Part shown: piece after piece, positions 6,538-17,100 of the stretch
Position numbering within the stretch: the stretch's first letter is position 1
Layout: each line of letters opens with the position of its first letter
From: Spirochaetes bacterium ADurb.Bin218
Lineage (GTDB): Bacteria > Spirochaetota > UBA4802 > UBA5550
Assembly: GCA_002069965.1 (NCBI GenBank)
Contig: MWCI01000004.1
Span: 17,542 to 81,541 of the forward strand
Direction: 5' to 3'
Length of the DNA: 64,000 bases
Translations under genes and position numbers: made by a program
The notes under the pieces: model-generated
Told to the model about the DNA's origin: nothing
The model's input: only the letters and a program-made list of their open reading frames with translations
Databases searched by the model: none

Positions 6538-8808
6538 ATGAAATTTGCAAGTGAATCTGATTTACCTCTGGAGATTGTTGCTGAGTTTTTTGCTGATGTC
6601 TCCTCTGCTTTAAGCGATGGCCTTGTGCTCATTGATAGTCATGGCAAGGTGCTTTTGTGGAATAATACAATTCAAAACATGACAGGCATATCTGCAGCAA
6701 ACGCCTCAGGCAGATATATATGGGATATTGCAAAGGAAACCTGGCAGTATTCCCATGAGAGGGAACAGATGTATGAAGAGTCACGAAAATTTGTTCTGGA
6801 CACAGTGAACTCTCACAGCGGCTCTTTACACAGGAGGATTAAATTTCCATGTCTTGCAGCAAATGGCAGAAAAATTATACTTGGCATAAATCTCTTTAAA
6901 AAGACCTTTGGTAACGAGCCCTTACTTTGCTGTGTATTATCAGACATTACAGATCTTTTTCCAGAAATAGATTCTAAGATATTATTTTCTGAAAGTCAAT
7001 CTCATGAGATTAACATGAGGACCCCGGAGATAAGCCCACAGGAGTTTTTGAAGGAGGAGGCTTTGCATATATCAGCTGAAAAGTATTCCAGATCCTTTCG
7101 CTTTGCTCCCATAAGCCTTACAATTACAACCCTTAATGAAGGGAAAATAATAGATGTCAATGATGAGTTTTTGCGTAATACAGGTTATACAAGAGAAGAA
7201 ATACGAAGCAAAACTGTTTTTGATATAAATATATGGGAATCGCCAGAGGTAAGGGAACAGATTCTATCTCCTGTGAAGAAATGGAAACCGGTAAAAAATC
7301 GTGAGATAATTTTTCGTCATAAAGATGGAAGTTTTCATAACTACATTTTTTCTGCAGAACCTGTTCGCATTGGAGAAGTTGACTGTATAGTGTCAAATTT
7401 TATTGATGTTACAGAAACTAGAAAGCTTGAAAAGGCCTTGAGGGTCTCTGAAGAGAAATTTTCTAAATCCTTTATGCTTGCACCAATAAGTCTTAGTGTT
7501 ACAACTCTTGAAGAGGGGGTTATACTTGAAGTAAATGATGAATTTTTGAATAATACTGGATACAAACGGGAGGAAATTGTTGGTAAGACCGTTTTTGATA
7601 TCAAAATATGGGAGCCGCCAGAGGATAGAAATAGAATCATACCAATACTCCGTCAGGGAGGAAGAGTAAAGAATATAGAAATTGTTTTTCGTCATAAAAA
7701 TGGGGATCTCCACAACTATATTTATTCAGCAGAGCCTATTGTTCTTGATGGAGTTGCCTGCATTATCTCTATATTCTTTGATATCACAGAAAAGAAAAAA
7801 CTTGAGACCGCACTTAAAATTTCTGAAGAGATGTATAAAACCATCTTTGAGAGCAGTGGCTCTGCTATGGGAATTGTTCACAATGACACGCTTGTCCTTG
7901 TAAATAATGGTATGGTTACTCTTTCTGGATATTCAAAAAAAGAAATGGAAGGCAAGATGAAATGGCAGGATTTTGTTGTCCCTGAATATGTCCGTGAAAT
8001 CAGGCGTATGGCAAAGGAGCTTGCTACAAAGGAAGTTTCCCTTATAAATAAAAGCGAGTTTAAGCTTAGAGACAGTAATGGGAATATAAAGGATGTTTTT
8101 TGTCTCACAACACTTGGACCTGGAGAAAACCAATATGTTGTAACACTTATTGATATGACAGAATACAACAACTTGCTCACTCAAATTAACGAGATAAGCA
8201 AAAGGGAACAGCAGAGAGTTGGTGAATTATTGCACGATAATTTAATCCAATATCTAACAGGGATTTCACTCCTTGTGCGCACCCTTGAGATAAAAAAACA
8301 GGTTGGAAGAAGTATTGAACTGAAAGATATAAAGAAGATTCACGATCTTGTTGGAGAGTCTCTTACTCTTGCTGAAAGACTTCTTAAAGGTCTTTTTCTT
8401 GTTGAGATAGATTATGAAGGGCTTCCCAGTGCCTTGAAAAATCTTGCCACCTCAGTTAATGATATTTATGATATTACCTGCACATTCGAAGACAATGGTG
8501 AGTTTGATATAGACGTTATGAGTGCAACTGAACTTTTTTATATAGCCAATGAGGCTGTCCATAATTCTGTTAAGCATGGCAAATCTACAGAGATAAATAT
8601 AAGGCTATATGAATCCGATTGCAATTTTATTCTTGAAGTATCGGATAATGGTATAGGCATTGATGAGAAAAGGCTTAAACAGTCAGAGGGCATAGGGCTA
8701 AAGCTGATGAAATTTAGGGCGAAGATGATTGGTGCAAAATTTTCTATAAAAAATAAAAAGGATGATAAAGGAGTTATGGTTAGCTGTACTTTCCCAAAAA
8801 AAAATTGA
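6538..8808 (+). CDS. Multi-PAS cytoplasmic histidine kinase, NarL-partner type
   Basis: 756 residues from ATG 6538, with AAAGAGAG upstream; a GTG at 6505 in frame is possible but has no ribosome site. No membrane segment is seen. It has four PAS-like domains, of which the second and third are near-duplicates (both contain FAPISL or LAPISL, then VNDEFL, NTGY, EEI, TVFDI and FRHK). Next come a HisKA_3 dimerisation domain with H566 in LLHDNLIQ and a HATPase domain with NEAVHNSVKH and a DNGIGI box. HisKA_3 kinases usually phosphorylate NarL/FixJ regulators, and one follows 12 bases downstream. The signal is unknown; the cytosolic PAS domains suggest a redox, gas or small-molecule cue. Confidence 0.92.
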   Translation: MKFASESDLPLEIVAEFFADVSSALSDGLVLIDSHGKVLLWNNTIQNMTGISAANASGRYIWDIAKETWQYSHEREQMYEESRKFVLDTVNSHSGSLHRRIKFPCLAANGRKIILGINLFKKTFGNEPLLCCVLSDITDLFPEIDSKILFSESQSHEINMRTPEISPQEFLKEEALHISAEKYSRSFRFAPISLTITTLNEGKIIDVNDEFLRNTGYTREEIRSKTVFDINIWESPEVREQILSPVKKWKPVKNREIIFRHKDGSFHNYIFSAEPVRIGEVDCIVSNFIDVTETRKLEKALRVSEEKFSKSFMLAPISLSVTTLEEGVILEVNDEFLNNTGYKREEIVGKTVFDIKIWEPPEDRNRIIPILRQGGRVKNIEIVFRHKNGDLHNYIYSAEPIVLDGVACIISIFFDITEKKKLETALKISEEMYKTIFESSGSAMGIVHNDTLVLVNNGMVTLSGYSKKEMEGKMKWQDFVVPEYVREIRRMAKELATKEVSLINKSEFKLRDSNGNIKDVFCLTTLGPGENQYVVTLIDMTEYNNLLTQINEISKREQQRVGELLHDNLIQYLTGISLLVRTLEIKKQVGRSIELKDIKKIHDLVGESLTLAERLLKGLFLVEIDYEGLPSALKNLATSVNDIYDITCTFEDNGEFDIDVMSATELFYIANEAVHNSVKHGKSTEINIRLYESDCNFILEVSDNGIGIDEKRLKQSEGIGLKLMKFRAKMIGAKFSIKNKKDDKGVMVSCTFPKKN

Positions 8809-8820
8809 TTGAGGTGTGGT

Positions 8821-9480
8821 ATGAGGAGTAGTAAAAAACATTCTGTCCTTATAGTGGAAGATCATTCAATAGTTAGAATGGGGCTTTCGATGCTCATTTC
8901 TCAGCTTGATGATATAAGTATATGTAGTGAAGCTGAAAGTGGTGAGGCTGCTCTTGAATTTTTGAAAAAAGAAAAGCCTGATTTAATTATAGTTGATATA
9001 TCCTTGCAGGATATGAATGGCCTTGATTTGATTAAATATATAAAAAAAATAGATTCCGAAATTCCAATTCTTGTTTTGTCAGTATTTGATGAAACCTTTT
9101 ATGCAGAGAGAGCTTTTGCTGCAGGAGCAATGGGTTATATAATGAAACAGGAAGCCTCAGAGGTTATTGTAAAGGCAATCAAAACAGTCCTTTCCAAACA
9201 GCTATATGCAAGTGAAATCATAAAGAATAGACTCATGATGAAGGCCTTAAGAAAACAGGAAGGAGAGGATATCTCAGTTTCATCTCTTACAGATAGAGAA
9301 CTCCAGGTTTTTGAACTCATAGGGCAGGGATTTGATACACGGGAAATTGCTGAAAAACTCAGGTTAAGTGTAAAAACAGTTGATACCTATAAGGAACATA
9401 TAAAAGATAAACTCAATTTAAAAAATGCAACAGAGCTAATCCAGCAGGCCTCACGATGGGAGCTTACACGGCAAAAATAG
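8821..9480 (+). CDS. NarL/FixJ-family response regulator
   Basis: 219 residues from ATG 8821, which has GAGG six bases upstream; the earlier TTG at 8809 is less likely. The receiver domain (about 7-125) has acidic pocket residues in VEDH, the phospho-acceptor D59 in LIIVDIS, and a conserved KQ late in the domain. The C terminus (about 150-215) is a LuxR-type helix-turn-helix: LTDRELQVFELIGQGF, then IAEKLRLSVKTVDTYKEHI. It is the likely partner of the kinase directly upstream and should bind DNA as a dimer on phosphorylation. Targets are unknown. A short inverted repeat (GATTTATC/GATAAATC, 9520-9541) follows, without a T run. Confidence 0.94.
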   Translation: MRSSKKHSVLIVEDHSIVRMGLSMLISQLDDISICSEAESGEAALEFLKKEKPDLIIVDISLQDMNGLDLIKYIKKIDSEIPILVLSVFDETFYAERAFAAGAMGYIMKQEASEVIVKAIKTVLSKQLYASEIIKNRLMMKALRKQEGEDISVSSLTDRELQVFELIGQGFDTREIAEKLRLSVKTVDTYKEHIKDKLNLKNATELIQQASRWELTRQK

Positions 9481-9660
9481 CCTTAAGTTGAATATAAGAT
9501 ATTCCTATCTTTTTTTAGGGATTTATCCTATGAGATAAATCAGGAGCTTGCCTAAGAAAAAAAATATAAATTGCCTCCCCATTTTTATATAGATCTGCCC
9601 GATTGTCAAAGTATTTCATCTGTGTTTTATTTTCTCCATAAAATAAAAATGGAGGTCAAC

Positions 9661-10887
9661 ATGAATACTTCACTGGAGGGACATGGTCATATATCAGCTT
9701 CATCTCTCAATACAGAAAATAACAGAAGTGTATTTGAACTCACTGAAGAACAGATTATGGTCAGGGACATGTGTCGTGATTTTGGTGAGAAAGAGCTTAA
9801 GGAACAGGCTGCAAGGATAGATAAAACGCATCAATTCCCAATGGAAACCACGAAGAAGCTGGGGGATCTTGGTATGATGGGGGTTGTATATCCTGAGGAG
9901 TATGGTGGTGCGGGTATGGATTATGTTAGCTATGCAATTGCTATAGCTGAACTATCTAAATACTGTGCGTCAACAGGAACAATCGTTGCTGCCCACAATT
10001 CCCTCTGCATATCTCCAATATACTATTTTGGCACAGAGGAACAGAAGAAGAAATATTTACCAAAACTCTGCAGTGGCCAACATATTGGAGCCTTTGCAAT
10101 AACAGAACCTGAAGCTGGATCTGACGCAGGGGGAACCAAAACTACAGCTGTCTTTAAGAATGGAAAATGGATACTTAATGGAACAAAAAATTTCATAACA
10201 AACGGAGGAGTTTGCGATGTCCATGTTGTGCTTGCAGTTACTGATAAGGATGCTCCTAAGGGTAAAAATACCAGTTTCTTTATTGTGGAAAAGGGAACTC
10301 CTGGTTTTTCAGTTGGCAAGCTTGAGGAGAAACTGGGTATATGTGCATCTTCCACTACAGAAATGATTTATGATAACTGTGAGATTCCTGCTGAAAATAT
10401 CTTAGGCAAACCTGGAGACGGTTTCAAAATAGCAATGCATACTCTTGATGGTGGACGAGTGGGAGTGGCAGCTCAGGCTCTTGGTATTGCTCAGGCCGCT
10501 CTTGATGCTGCAGCTAATTATGCACATCAAAGATATCAATTTGGAAAACCCATAGCAAAGCAGCAGGCTATTCAATTTATGATTGCTGATATGGCAACAG
10601 AGATTGAGGCAGCATGGTTGCTTGTTTATAAAACGGCAGAGATTCTTAATACCGGTGACAGAAGGAGAGCCTCTAAATATTCAGCTATGGCAAAGCTATA
10701 CGCCTCAGAATGTGCTCATAGGTGCACTCACAGGTGTATGCAGATTCATGGAGGCTATGGCTACATCAAAGATTATGTTGCAGAGCGGCTATACAGAGAT
10801 GCTCGCATAACAGAAATTTATGAAGGCACTTCAGAGATTCAGAGGCTTGTAATAGCCGGAAGTGTTTTAGCAGATTATGAAAGCTAA
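9661..10887 (+). CDS. Short-chain acyl-CoA dehydrogenase (butyryl-CoA dehydrogenase-like)
   Basis: 408 residues from ATG 9661, which has GGAGG five bases upstream; an upstream in-frame ATG at 9571 would add an implausible 30-residue tail. The N-terminal helical domain starts near LTEEQ. The FAD-binding stretch AFAITEPEAGSDAGG is intact, and the C-terminal helical domain carries the catalytic glutamate in IYEGTSEIQR. The enzyme should insert or remove the alpha-beta double bond of a short acyl-CoA, passing electrons to an electron-transfer flavoprotein not found here. The next gene is a CoA-transferase 31 bases downstream, so the pair may act in butyrate-type fermentation or in acid activation and oxidation. 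Confidence 0.93.
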   Translation: MNTSLEGHGHISASSLNTENNRSVFELTEEQIMVRDMCRDFGEKELKEQAARIDKTHQFPMETTKKLGDLGMMGVVYPEEYGGAGMDYVSYAIAIAELSKYCASTGTIVAAHNSLCISPIYYFGTEEQKKKYLPKLCSGQHIGAFAITEPEAGSDAGGTKTTAVFKNGKWILNGTKNFITNGGVCDVHVVLAVTDKDAPKGKNTSFFIVEKGTPGFSVGKLEEKLGICASSTTEMIYDNCEIPAENILGKPGDGFKIAMHTLDGGRVGVAAQALGIAQAALDAAANYAHQRYQFGKPIAKQQAIQFMIADMATEIEAAWLLVYKTAEILNTGDRRRASKYSAMAKLYASECAHRCTHRCMQIHGGYGYIKDYVAERLYRDARITEIYEGTSEIQRLVIAGSVLADYES

Positions 10888-10918
10888 TATAAATAATAAA
10901 TACAGCCAGGAGGTTTAT

Positions 10919-12262
10919 ATGAAGTTTAAAGCAGAATACGAGAGAAAAACTGTCACTGCTGATGAGGCAGTTAAGGTTGTGAAGTCAGGGGATCTGGTTC
11001 ACTATGGAGAATTTGTAATGAATTCCCATGTCCTTGACAGCGCTCTTGCACGGAGAAAAAATGAACTCCACAATGTTGAAGTACGTTCTGTATGTTGCCC
11101 CTTTGTTCCACAGATTGTCCAGCAGGATCCAGCAAGAGAACATTTTATTTACAATGACTGGCATTTTAGTACAGCAAGTAGAAGATGCCATGACAATAAT
11201 CTTTGCAACTACATCTCACTTACATATCATGAGGGGCCTACTTTTTTTGAAAGGGGCTATGTAAAGCCCGATGTTGCCATGATTAAAGTTGGTCCAATGG
11301 ATAAGGCAGGATTTTTTAATCTTGGGACAAGCAATTCCATCACTTTAGCTATGTGTGAGGCTGCAAAGATTGTAATTGCAGAGGTAAATGAGTCAGTGCC
11401 AAAATGCCTTGGTGGTGCAAGTGAGTCTATCCATATTTCTCAGATAGACTATATTGTTCATGGAGACAATAAGCCTCTTCTGGAATTGCCAGAGATACCT
11501 GTTTCTGATGTTGATAAAAAGATTGCAGAGATTGTTATGAATGAGATACCAGATAGAGCATGTGTTCAGCTTGGTATAGGTGCGATGCCCAATATTGTTG
11601 GTGCAATGATTGCAGATTCAGATTTAAAAGATCTTGGCGTTCATACAGAGATGCTTGTAGATTCCTTTGTGGACATGTATAACAGAGGAAAGATTACAGG
11701 TAAGTATAAAAATATAGATAAAGGAAAGATAGTCTATACCTTTGCCATGGGGACAAAAAAGCTTTATGACTTCCTTGATAATAATCCTGTATGTGCAAGC
11801 TATCCTGTGAGCTATACAAACGATCCTTTCCGCATTGCCCAGAATGACAATGTAATTGCTATAAATAATGCTGTTGAGATAGACCTCTATGGTCAGGTAT
11901 GCTCTGAATCTTCAGGTATAAGACACATCTCTGGAACAGGTGGCCAGTTCGATTTTATATTTGGAGCATATAGATCAAGGGGGGGTAAAGGTCTTATTTG
12001 CCTTAGATCTGCGAATGTCAAAGATGGAAAGGTGATTTCCAGAATAGTTCCAACATTACCACCTGGAGCAACTGTGACAGTTCCACGCAGTATAACCAAT
12101 TATGTTGTTACAGAGTATGGAGTAGCAATGCTTAAGGCAAAATCAACATGGCAAAGAGCTGAGGAGCTTATAAATATTGCACATCCTGCAGTGAGAGATG
12201 AGCTTATCAAAATGGCAGAAAAGCAGAAGATATGGGTAAGGTCCAATAAGTTGAGTGCTTAA
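10919..12262 (+). CDS. Acetyl-CoA hydrolase/transferase family CoA-transferase (4-hydroxybutyrate or butyrate type)
   Basis: 447 residues from ATG 10919 with a full AGGAGG five bases upstream; the earlier in-frame ATG at 10877 overlaps the previous gene. The two-domain family pattern is present: GIGAMPN, the likely catalytic E244 in HTEM, and the GTGGQFDFIFGA motif typical of butyryl-CoA:acetate and 4-hydroxybutyrate CoA-transferases. It should move CoA between acetyl-CoA and a short carboxylic acid by way of a glutamyl-CoA thioester. Together with the acyl-CoA dehydrogenase upstream it suggests butyrate or 4-hydroxybutyrate metabolism. Substrate choice within this family cannot be read from sequence. 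Confidence 0.9.
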   Translation: MKFKAEYERKTVTADEAVKVVKSGDLVHYGEFVMNSHVLDSALARRKNELHNVEVRSVCCPFVPQIVQQDPAREHFIYNDWHFSTASRRCHDNNLCNYISLTYHEGPTFFERGYVKPDVAMIKVGPMDKAGFFNLGTSNSITLAMCEAAKIVIAEVNESVPKCLGGASESIHISQIDYIVHGDNKPLLELPEIPVSDVDKKIAEIVMNEIPDRACVQLGIGAMPNIVGAMIADSDLKDLGVHTEMLVDSFVDMYNRGKITGKYKNIDKGKIVYTFAMGTKKLYDFLDNNPVCASYPVSYTNDPFRIAQNDNVIAINNAVEIDLYGQVCSESSGIRHISGTGGQFDFIFGAYRSRGGKGLICLRSANVKDGKVISRIVPTLPPGATVTVPRSITNYVVTEYGVAMLKAKSTWQRAEELINIAHPAVRDELIKMAEKQKIWVRSNKLSA

Positions 12263-12314
12263 CAACACTAACACTGTTACTGGCTGTGTCTGTTTCTAAA
12301 TAAGCCTTTTTTTT

Positions 12315-12343
12315 AAGGAGGAGTCAATCTCCTCCTTTTTTTT
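12315..12343 (+). terminator. Intrinsic terminator of the acyl-CoA operon
   Basis: A 9-bp stem AAGGAGGAG/CTCCTCCTT around loop TCAAT, followed by a run of T. It lies 52 bases after the CoA-transferase stop codon. The rest of 12344-12520 holds nothing recognisable. Confidence 0.85.
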
Positions 12344-12536
12344 ATGAAACGAGACTATTATTGGCCCATGTTATAAAATTCATTATTTAACAGCAAAAAC
12401 TATTTCCTTGGGATTATCACTTTGAGGCCGAAATTTTTTTATCTCCTAATATTTTTTGACTCAAATTAGTTTTCTTTATATATTACACTTAAGCACAGGG
12501 AATAAGTGCTTCTATGATTTAAAGGAGGTGTTTGTT

Positions 12537-12788
12537 ATGAATGAAGATCTTAATTTAATAGAATCACAAATTCTCAGGATATTCAAAAATAATCAAAAGC
12601 AGGCAGATGATAGCCTTGAGTTTGATATAGTGCTGCAGCAGTCGCTGAAGGCTCTCTCTGACAACTTTGATATGCTTGTTGACTCCCTTGTCAAAAAGGG
12701 GTATTTGCGCAAAAGTGGTAAGACACTTATTTTGACGGATAAGGGGGATCAGCATATCTACAAGAAAAAGCTTTATAGCGACTATTGA
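12537..12788 (+). CDS. Small winged-helix-like protein
   Basis: 83 residues from ATG 12537, which has a near-perfect ribosome site AAAGGAGGTG six bases upstream; a longer in-frame start at 12456 is not needed. The sequence looks like a single winged-helix unit: helices across residues 6-50, LVDSLVKKGYLRK as a recognition-helix region, then a short hairpin KTLILTDKG. That suggests a small DNA-binding or protein-contact module, but I do not recognise a family. It is monocistronic, bounded by terminators on both sides, and the strong ribosome site predicts good expression. Confidence 0.7.
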   Translation: MNEDLNLIESQILRIFKNNQKQADDSLEFDIVLQQSLKALSDNFDMLVDSLVKKGYLRKSGKTLILTDKGDQHIYKKKLYSDY

Positions 12789-12830
12789 TTAGCTGGATAT
12801 CTATGGACAGAGATTTTGTATTAATAAGTT

Positions 12831-12876
12831 GATTGGCTGCTAAAGAAATCTTTTAGGCAGCCAATCATAAGTTTTT
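12831..12876 (+). terminator. Intrinsic terminator after the small winged-helix gene
   Basis: GATTGGCTGC (12831-12840) pairs with GCAGCCAATC (12857-12866). The inner arms TAAAGA and TCTTTTA extend the stem with one bulge. A T-rich tail follows shortly after. Confidence 0.8.
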
Positions 12877-13100
12877 ATATAATTTGTGTAATTTAGGGCA
12901 TTGTGCGGAGTATATTAAAAAATTATAGCTCTCTTTTTTGGACATTTTTTTTGATTTGTAAAAAATAATTGCAACTTTTTTTATACCATTTTTGTTTGTC
13001 CCTTTGATTTTAATCATTCAAACTTGTTCAAAAGCTCTCCAATGAAATTCTATCTTTGAGACTTTAACAGGTAAAAAATATCATTAAACAGAGGTTTTTG
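12877..13100. other. AT-rich intergenic region upstream of the acyltransferase
   Basis: With the preceding terminator this is a gene-free stretch of about 310 bases. It is T-rich with several T runs. No coding frame, convincing promoter or further repeat is seen; GAGG at 13091-13094 is the ribosome site of the next gene. Confidence 0.4.
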
Positions 13101-14027
13101 ATGAATCAATACACAAAAGAAGTTGTAATTGCCCGGAGTGAGCCTAAACTCTTCAATATGTTTTCAAATCTGAAGGGGATTTTTGCCATACTTTTTATTT
13201 TGATTAATACTCTTATTGGCTATCCTTTTTTGCTCACAGCTGCATTTTTAAAATTGCTTATACCTTTCCATTTTTCCAGGAAGCTGTGGACAAAGGTGCT
13301 TATTGTAATAGCTACAATCTGGATTGAAAACAACAACTTTCTGTTCCGCAAATTGCTCGGTATAAAAATTAATAGCAGTGGTGAAGAAAATTTTTCCAGA
13401 AAAGAGTGGTATCTTGTTTTATCAAATCATCAAACATGGTCTGATATAATTATCCTGCAGATGTTTTTTAATAAAAAAATCCCACTCCTTAAATTTTTTA
13501 TTAAAAAAGAATTGATATGGGTCCCCCTTCTTGGAATAGCATGGTGGGCACTTGACTTCCCCTTTATGAAAAGATATAGCTCAGAATTTTTGAAAAAAAA
13601 TCCATCTCTAAAAGGAAAGGATATAGAGGCCACAAAGAAGGCCTGCGAGAAATTTCGTTACACTCCTGTAAGCATAATGAACTTTGTTGAGGGAACTCGC
13701 TTTACAAAGGCAAGACATGAAAGACAGCAATCCACTTATAAAAACCTACTCAAGCCTAAGGCAGGTGGAGTTGCTTTTGTATTTTCATCAATGGGCAATA
13801 TCATTCACTGTATACTTGATGTTACAATAAAATATCCATCACGGGATTTTAGTTTCTGGCACTTCCTCTGTGGCAGAATAAAGGAGGTGCATATTCATGT
13901 GGAGAAAATTCCTGTAACACCGGAACTTATTGGAGATTATGAAAATGATTCACAGTATCAGGAAAGTTTTAAAAAATGGATAAATGAACTGTGGCTAAAA
14001 AAAGATAAGCAATTTGATTCAATATAA
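13101..14027 (+). CDS. Membrane 1-acyl-glycerol-phosphate acyltransferase-like protein (PlsC/YihG type)
   Basis: 308 residues from ATG 13101, with GAGG six bases upstream (a TTG one codon earlier is also in frame). A strongly hydrophobic N terminus (about 25-60) anchors it in the inner membrane. The acyltransferase signature HX4D is present as NHQTWSD, and the substrate-binding block as NFVEGTRF. Length and the LNxxxGYPFL-type N terminus resemble the E. coli YihG/LCLAT-like branch rather than short PlsC. It should acylate lysophosphatidic acid or a related lipid in phospholipid synthesis. No lipid gene is adjacent, and a terminator follows, so it appears to be transcribed alone. Confidence 0.85.
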   Translation: MNQYTKEVVIARSEPKLFNMFSNLKGIFAILFILINTLIGYPFLLTAAFLKLLIPFHFSRKLWTKVLIVIATIWIENNNFLFRKLLGIKINSSGEENFSRKEWYLVLSNHQTWSDIIILQMFFNKKIPLLKFFIKKELIWVPLLGIAWWALDFPFMKRYSSEFLKKNPSLKGKDIEATKKACEKFRYTPVSIMNFVEGTRFTKARHERQQSTYKNLLKPKAGGVAFVFSSMGNIIHCILDVTIKYPSRDFSFWHFLCGRIKEVHIHVEKIPVTPELIGDYENDSQYQESFKKWINELWLKKDKQFDSI

Positions 14028-14065
14028 AAATTCAGTTTTTAAATAAACTTTTTTTCCTTGAAAAA

Positions 14066-14103
14066 AAAGCCTGCATAAGAGAATTGTGAAATATGCAGGC
14101 TTT
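14066..14103. terminator. Intrinsic terminator after the acyltransferase gene
   Basis: A perfect 12-bp stem AAAGCCTGCATA with its complement (14092-14103) around a 14-base loop. The downstream T run is short on the plus strand; a longer A run precedes the stem. Confidence 0.7.
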
Positions 14104-14145
14104 CCCCATAATAATGTCCACTGATAATTTATGTAAAGGTCATAT

Positions 14146-17100
14146 ATGATCCTTAAGGAATTGATAGATAGAATAAAAAATTCCTCTCATTTTTCTAAAA
14201 TGATAGAGGAGCTATATAACTCCTTTTCCATTGAGGGAGTTTCCAGGGAATCCTTTCCGTTCTTTATTTCACTTTTCTTTTACAGCAGAGGGGATCAAAT
14301 TCTTGTAGTAACAGAAAATCAAGAAAAGCTCAATAATCTTTATAATGATTTAACTGTCTTTGTAGATGAAAAGTATCTATTTAAATTTCCATCGTGGGAA
14401 ATTCTTCCCTATGAGTTTGTCTATCCCCTTGAGCAGATTGAAAGAGAAAGGATAACTGCCATATATAGGATTTTATCAGGTGATCCAGCAATTGTAATTA
14501 CCTCAGTAGATGCTATTATGCGTAAAATTCCATCTCAGAAATTTTTTTTGAAACGTGGACTTGCTCTTAATTTAAATGAGGAGTATCCCTTTGATGATAT
14601 AATAAATACTCTTGTGGAGTATGGTTATACAAGGGAGGCTAAGGTTGAAGCCTTTGGTCAATTTTCTGTCAAAGGAGGGATTATTGATGTTTTTTTACCT
14701 TCAAGGGATAATCCCATAAGAATTGATTTCTTTGGTGACACTGTTGAATCCATAAGAGAATTCAATCCAGAGACTCAAGTGTCAATTGTAGAGAACTTTC
14801 TTGATTCTATTACAATTTATCCCCGCAGAGAGCTCGTATTATTTAAAAGTGAAAAAGAAAAGCTCAAAGAAAAACTGAGTCATTATTTAAAAGATTCTCA
14901 GGATATTCCAGAGGATTTAAAAAATTGGCTGAACAGAGATATTGAACTGGATAAGATTCCTGGGATTTTAGACTACTTCCATGATGTTATAGAAACCGAC
15001 TCCATAGTGAATTTTTTCCCGGATGATGCTATGGTAGTTCTTCTTGAATGGAACGAGCTTCTTTCAAGAAAAAATATCATAACAACACATTATGAGGATT
15101 TGTATAGGAGGAAGTCTCACTTCCAACATATTCTTCCACCAGAAACTTTGTTGGATTATTCTCTTCCTGAAGAGCTCCATGAGAGGTCAGTTAAAATACA
15201 GAGTTTTACAGCCACAGTGGGAGCTTTTACTTTTGCCATGAAAAGCTTGCCCAATTTTCAGGGCAGAATTAAGAATTTAAGAGAAGAAATAGCTGCAAGA
15301 CTTTCCAGTGGATGGAATATAGTGATGACCACTTCTTTTGAGGGTCAGGCAAGAAGACTCTTTGATCTCTTTAGCGAATTTTCACCAAACAGTGATTTTT
15401 CTCAATTTAATAGCAATAATCCCTTTAACATAGTTCTTAGCCCACTTTCAGCAGGTCTTGAAATATCAGATATAAAAACTTTTCTGTTAACAGATCATGA
15501 TATATTTGGGAAGAGCTACAGAAAGAGAAGAACCTTTAAAAGCAAGAGCTCACGCCCAATTGAGTCATTTCTGGATCTTAAACCTGGGGATTATGTAGTT
15601 CACATAAATCATGGGATAGGAATTTTTAAGAACATAGAGAGGATGACAGCGGGCGGTGTTGAAAGGGATTTTTTGGTGATTCAGTATGAGGGAGAAGACA
15701 GGCTATACGTTTCCCTTGAACAAATATCTCTTGTCCAGAAATATATAGGCCTTGATGGCAAAAAACCTCGCATCGATGCACTTGGGAAAAAATCTGCATG
15801 GAACAGGATAAGAGAAAAAGTCCGTGAATCGGTTGAAGAAATAGCCAGAGAGTTAATAAAGATCTATTCTCAAAGAAGTGCTCTTAAAGGCTTTAGATTT
15901 CCCCCTGATACTCAGTGGCAGGAGGAGTTTGAGGCATTATTTGAATACGAAGAGACTCCAGACCAGATAAGTGCAATTGAAGACGTGAAGGATGATATGG
16001 AAAGCGATAAGCCAATGGATAGGCTTATATGTGGAGATGTAGGCTTTGGCAAGACAGAGGTTGCAATAAGAGCTTCTTTCAAAGCCTGTATGGCTGGCAA
16101 ACAGGTTGCAATTTTAGTTCCGACAACAATTCTGGCAATGCAGCACTTTGAGACTTTCAAAAAGAGATTTAAGGACTATCCTGTTTCTATAGAAATGGTA
16201 TCGCGTTTTAGAACAAAAGGGGAAATCATAAAGATTAAAGATAGGCTTTCACGAGGGGAGATTGATATAGTGATAGGAACTCATGCCCTTCTGTCTGCTG
16301 ATGTAAAGATAAAAAATATGGGCCTTTTGATAATTGATGAGGAGCAGCGCTTTGGAGTAAAGCATAAAGAACAGCTTAAGAAATTCAGGGCAACAGTTGA
16401 TGTTCTCACTCTTTCAGCAACGCCAATACCAAGGACTTTGCATATTTCGATGTCTGGTATAAGAGATCTTTCGATTATTGCAACTCCTCCAGAAAACAGA
16501 CAGCCTATTGAAACCTATGTCCTTGAGGATAATGCTGATATCTTAAGAGATGCAATCATAAAAGAAATCCAGCGGGGAGGGCAGGTTTTTTATGTTCATA
16601 ATAGAGTTCAGACTATTGAAGCTCAAATGGTTCTATTGAGAAATCTTGTGCCAGAGGCAAAATTTTGTATTGCCCATGGACAGATGCATGAGCATGAGCT
16701 TGAGGATATAATGATTGATTTTCTTAACCGAAAATATGATGTTCTAATAAGCACAACAATTATCGAATCTGGCCTGGATATGCCAAATGTAAACACAATA
16801 ATTATAAACAGAGCAGATACCTTCGGACTTTCACAACTTTATCAACTTAAAGGCAGAGTTGGGAGATCGGATAAGAAGGCCTATGCTTATCTTTTTTATC
16901 CAAAGCATATATCTTTAACAGAAGAAGCACAAAAGAGATTGCAGGTTATTTCAGAGTATTCAGATCTTGGTAGTGGCTTCAAAATAGCAATGAAGGATCT
17001 GGAAATTAGAGGGGCAGGCAATATACTTGGGCTTGAACAATCAGGAAATATTATGGATGTGGGCTTTGATCTCTATTGTCAGATGCTTGAAGAGGAAGTG

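Noticed and set aside
9520..9541. Hairpin GATTTATC/GATAAATC after the response regulator as a terminator
   Set aside because: The stem is AT-rich and no T run follows, so it is not supported as an intrinsic terminator.
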